Below are positions 5,080-7,039 of a stretch of 7,039 nucleotides of DNA, piece by piece; position 1 is the first letter of the stretch; each line of letters starts with the position of its first letter. The notes under the pieces were generated by a model. The model was not told the DNA's origin, searched no databases, and saw only the letters and a list, made by a program, of their open reading frames with translations. The DNA comes from Minisyncoccota bacterium (GTDB lineage Bacteria > Patescibacteriota > Minisyncoccia > Phycocordibacterales > UBA9973). The stretch covers positions 1,233 through 8,271 of the forward strand of contig JAOAUE010000003.1 of assembly GCA_030157745.1 (NCBI GenBank), read 5' to 3'. Both the position numbers and the translations under genes were made by a program.

Positions 5080-5095
5080 TCCCGCTGTTGCGGGA
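5080..5095. repeat. Short GC hairpin after the DksA-like gene
   Basis: TCCCGC and GCGGGA form a perfect six-pair stem around TGTT, 6 bp after the TAG. It has no T-tract and precedes the real terminator. It could protect the mRNA 3' end or be a small dispersed palindrome. Confidence 0.4.
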
Positions 5096-5132
5096 AGTTA
5101 TAAAGTTTTTAAAGTTATAAAGTCCGTAAAGT
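5095..5132. repeat. Phased TAAAGT repeats
   Basis: TAAAGT occurs four times, at 5101, 5110, 5118 and 5127, with an 8-9 bp period. Two of the copies sit in an exact 12-bp direct repeat, AAGTTATAAAGT, at 5095-5106 and 5112-5123. The array lies between the DksA-like gene and its terminator. Confidence 0.6.
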
Positions 5133-5138
5133 AAAAGG

Positions 5139-5174
5139 AAAAAACCGTCTCACATTTCGTGAGACGGTTTTTTC
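5139..5174 (+). terminator. Strong intrinsic terminator after the DksA-like gene
   Basis: A 15-pair perfect inverted repeat (5139-5153 with 5159-5173) has a GC core ACCGTCTCAC and loop ATTTC. It ends in six T on the plus strand and, by symmetry, six T on the minus strand. It can stop transcription from both sides. Confidence 0.92.
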
Positions 5175-5180
5175 TTAAAG

Positions 5181-5189
5181 TGTTAATAT
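5181..5189 (+). promoter_or_regulatory. Extended -10 element of the alkyltransferase-like gene, leaderless geometry
   Basis: TGT followed by TAATAT (5184-5189) ends 6 nt before the ATG at 5196. No convincing -35 is visible, since the terminator occupies that place, so the TGn extension would have to compensate. Confidence 0.45.
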
Positions 5190-5195
5190 AAAAAT

Positions 5196-5513
5196 ATGAG
5201 AACATTTAGTCAAAGAGTTGTTGAAACTGCCATGATGATACCGAGAGGGCGAGTGAGTACTTATGGAGATATTGCCAGAGCATCAGGAGGCGGAGGACAA
5301 TCTGCCCGAAGTGTTACAGCCATACTAGCAAAAGCTTATGAAGCGGGAAATACAAAAATACCGTTTCATCGCATTGTTTATGCTGGCGGCAAAGTTTGGC
5401 TTGATAACAAATACAAAGCAAAGAGGCTGGAGCTTTATAAAAAAGAAAAGATAGAAATAGACGCAAATGGAAAAATAAAAAACTTCCAAAAAGTCTTGTT
5501 TGAGCTTAGATAA
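5196..5513 (+). CDS. Alkyltransferase-like protein (ATL; MGMT fold, Cys replaced by Phe)
   Basis: This 105-aa protein is the DNA-binding domain of O6-alkylguanine-DNA alkyltransferases without the N-terminal domain. Family features are clear: PRGRVSTYGDIA (16-27) with the DNA-contacting Tyr23, a Gly-rich turn before ARSVTAIL with the likely finger residue Arg38 (37-44), and the active-site block IPFHRIV (55-61). In true alkyltransferases the block is PCHRV; here Phe57 replaces the acceptor Cys, so the protein cannot repair by alkyl transfer. ATL proteins with Trp or Ala there bind and flip O6-alkylguanine and hand the lesion to nucleotide excision repair. That role is inferred here. The ATG at 5196 is 6 nt after a -10 element, and no Shine-Dalgarno is present. 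The ComM gene begins 22 nt after the stop with no terminator between, so read-through is likely. Confidence 0.9.
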   Translation: MRTFSQRVVETAMMIPRGRVSTYGDIARASGGGGQSARSVTAILAKAYEAGNTKIPFHRIVYAGGKVWLDNKYKAKRLELYKKEKIEIDANGKIKNFQKVLFELR

Positions 5514-5525
5514 AATTGTTATACT
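5496..5525 (+). promoter_or_regulatory. Extended -10 promoter of the comM-like gene
   Basis: TTGTTT (5496-5501) and TATACT (5520-5525) are 18 bp apart, with an extended -10 TGT. The -10 ends 9 nt before the ATG at 5535, giving at most a 2-3 nt leader. The -35 lies inside the end of the ATL gene. Confidence 0.55.
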
Positions 5526-5534
5526 TTAACCAAC

Positions 5535-7039
5535 ATGTTTTCACGAATACAGAGCGCACAACTCTCTGGACTCGGAGCTACAGGCGTCACTGTAGAAGTC
5601 GACATTTCTCGTGGACTATATCTATTTCAAATAGTTGGCCTGCCTGACAAATCAGTAGAAGAAGCTCGCGAAAGAGTGATATCGGCACTGCGAAACTCTC
5701 TCGATATAAATCCCAAATCTGAAAACCAAAAGGTTATAGTTTCTCTATCTCCGGCGGAACTCAAAAAAGAAGGAGCATACTTTGATCTGGCTATCGCTCT
5801 CGGATATTTATCTTCGACAGGAGTTATAAAAGGGCAAACAGAAGGGAAGCTTTTTCTAGGAGAACTCTCCCTAAACGGCGATGTTCAACCAATAAGAGGG
5901 CTCTTGTCTATCGCACAATGGGCGCGAGAACAGGGTTACACAGAAGTCTTTATTCCCAAAGGAAATGAAGTTGAAGCAACACTCATAGAGGGGGTGACTT
6001 TTTTCTTGGTGCCAACTTTGTCAGACCTTGTGTTACATATAAATGGAGGACCACAACTAGAGACAAGTACCTTTGTACCATTTGAACACAAAGAAAAAAA
6101 TATCGAGCTAGACTTCGGCGATGTGCGAGGACAATCCGCTGCAAAAAGAGCTCTGACTATCGCAGCCGCTGGTGGACACAACATAGTGCTCTATGGACCA
6201 CCAGGAACTGGCAAAACGATGCTGGCTAAAGCGTTTCACTCTATACTTCCAAGTCCACAAAATGAACATTTCTTGGAAGTGGCAACGATCTACTCTAGCG
6301 TCGGACTTGTCGAAGATGCAATGAAAAACCCTGTGCCACTGCGCTCTCCTCATCACAGCGCCAGCCACGTGGCAATCATCGGTGGAGGGCAAGGACAGAT
6401 CAGGCCAGGAGATATCACGCTCGCACATCGCGGAGTTTTGTATATGGATGAATTTCCAGAATTTGATAGAAGAGTTTTGGAAGCTTTACGAGAACCTCTC
6501 GAAGACGGAGCGATAACAGTAGCGAGGGCAAAAGGAAGCGTGAGATTTCCGGCAGAGTTCATACTTCTCGGAGCTATGAATCCTTGTCCGTGTGGCTATC
6601 GTGGGAGCGGTATCAAGCCTTGTACTTGTAGTGGAGTAGAACTAGCGAGGTACAACAAAAAGCTCTCTGGCCCAATAATAGATAGGGTGGACATTTGGGT
6701 ACCTGTTGCACACGTTGCTTACAATACACTCCACGAAAAGAGAGCTGATAAAGAAAGTGAAGGTTTGCGAAAGCTCATAACAGATATCAGGAGTGTTCAG
6801 TACAAAAGAAAAGGTAAACTCAACAAAAGCCTAAGTAGTGATGAAGTTCAAAGAGAAAGCGGTATCAGTGACAAGGCCAAAGAAACTCTGCAAAGATTTG
6901 CCGAAAAGATCCAACTCTCGCCACGTGTGTATTTGAGAACTATAAAAGTCGCGCGCACTATCGCTGACCTTGAAAATAGTGAGACAATAGAAGAACCTCA
7001 CATCCTCGAAGCCCTACAGTATAGGCCAAAGTTTGAGTA
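5535..7039 (+). CDS. comM: ComM/YifB-family AAA+ protein (Mg-chelatase-like), right edge of window
   Basis: The frame runs 501 codons and leaves the window on TA, so the stop may be the next base; E. coli ComM is 506 aa, so it is essentially complete. An N-terminal ChlI-like domain (about 1-170) precedes the AAA+ Mg-chelatase-like core (about 190-395) and a C-terminal helical lid domain (about 400-500). Walker A is GPPGTGKT (221-228), Walker B VLYMDE (301-306), the sensor region GAMNPCPCG (347-354), and LSGPIIDRVD (377-386) carries the likely finger Arg384. Four cysteines (351, 353, 363, 365) form a probable metal-binding insert. ComM is a hexameric helicase that drives branch migration when incoming single-stranded DNA is integrated during natural transformation. 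It is not a true chelatase subunit. The start matches the family N-terminus. Confidence 0.95.
   Translation, partial: MFSRIQSAQLSGLGATGVTVEVDISRGLYLFQIVGLPDKSVEEARERVISALRNSLDINPKSENQKVIVSLSPAELKKEGAYFDLAIALGYLSSTGVIKGQTEGKLFLGELSLNGDVQPIRGLLSIAQWAREQGYTEVFIPKGNEVEATLIEGVTFFLVPTLSDLVLHINGGPQLETSTFVPFEHKEKNIELDFGDVRGQSAAKRALTIAAAGGHNIVLYGPPGTGKTMLAKAFHSILPSPQNEHFLEVATIYSSVGLVEDAMKNPVPLRSPHHSASHVAIIGGGQGQIRPGDITLAHRGVLYMDEFPEFDRRVLEALREPLEDGAITVARAKGSVRFPAEFILLGAMNPCPCGYRGSGIKPCTCSGVELARYNKKLSGPIIDRVDIWVPVAHVAYNTLHEKRADKESEGLRKLITDIRSVQYKRKGKLNKSLSSDEVQRESGISDKAKETLQRFAEKIQLSPRVYLRTIKVARTIADLENSETIEEPHILEALQYRPKFE

Noticed and set aside
5936..6562. Minus-strand open frames opposite comM
   Set aside because: They overlap the conserved Walker A and Walker B regions of ComM on the other strand and overlap one another; they show no start signals.

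Overview
The window looks like chromosomal sequence from a small-genome, A+T-rich bacterium, most likely a Patescibacteria/CPR member such as Parcubacteria. This is an inference. It rests on one-gene transcription units packed between strong hairpin terminators, no clear Shine-Dalgarno sequence before any start, several promoters whose -10 box lies only 6-9 nt before the start codon, GC-rich intergenic hairpins, and a pairing of a NYN-domain protein with a single-pass membrane protein. The standard code fits: TAA, TAG and TGA all end plausible genes.

Layout. Bases 1-482 hold no confident protein gene. They contain an imperfect palindromic repeat (37-94) and a minus-strand transcription unit running from a promoter near 375-403 to a terminator at 98-127. 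That unit is either a structured small RNA or a leaderless 93-codon ORF. Next come three minus-strand genes: an unrecognised 119-aa protein (483-842), a 247-aa secreted and membrane-anchored protein (948-1691), and a XerC/D-type tyrosine recombinase (1836-2777). The first two each have a near-consensus promoter and their own terminator.

The strand switches in an 81-bp divergent promoter region (2778-2858). On the plus strand follow rpsO (2859-3119), a NYN-domain protein (3283-3795) with a tightly linked membrane protein (3802-4647), a DksA/TraR-type zinc-finger protein (4720-5073), an alkyltransferase-like protein whose acceptor cysteine is replaced by Phe (5196-5513), and a ComM/YifB AAA+ protein that reaches the right edge (5535-7039).

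How they fit together. Several genes concern DNA: site-specific recombination (Xer), probable alkyl-damage recognition (ATL) and branch migration in natural transformation (ComM). rpsO and the DksA-like protein belong to translation and transcription control. No CRISPR array, insertion sequence, rRNA or tRNA was seen. The most notable points are the repeated leaderless promoter geometry, the Phe-for-Cys ATL, and the unexplained transcription unit at the left end.
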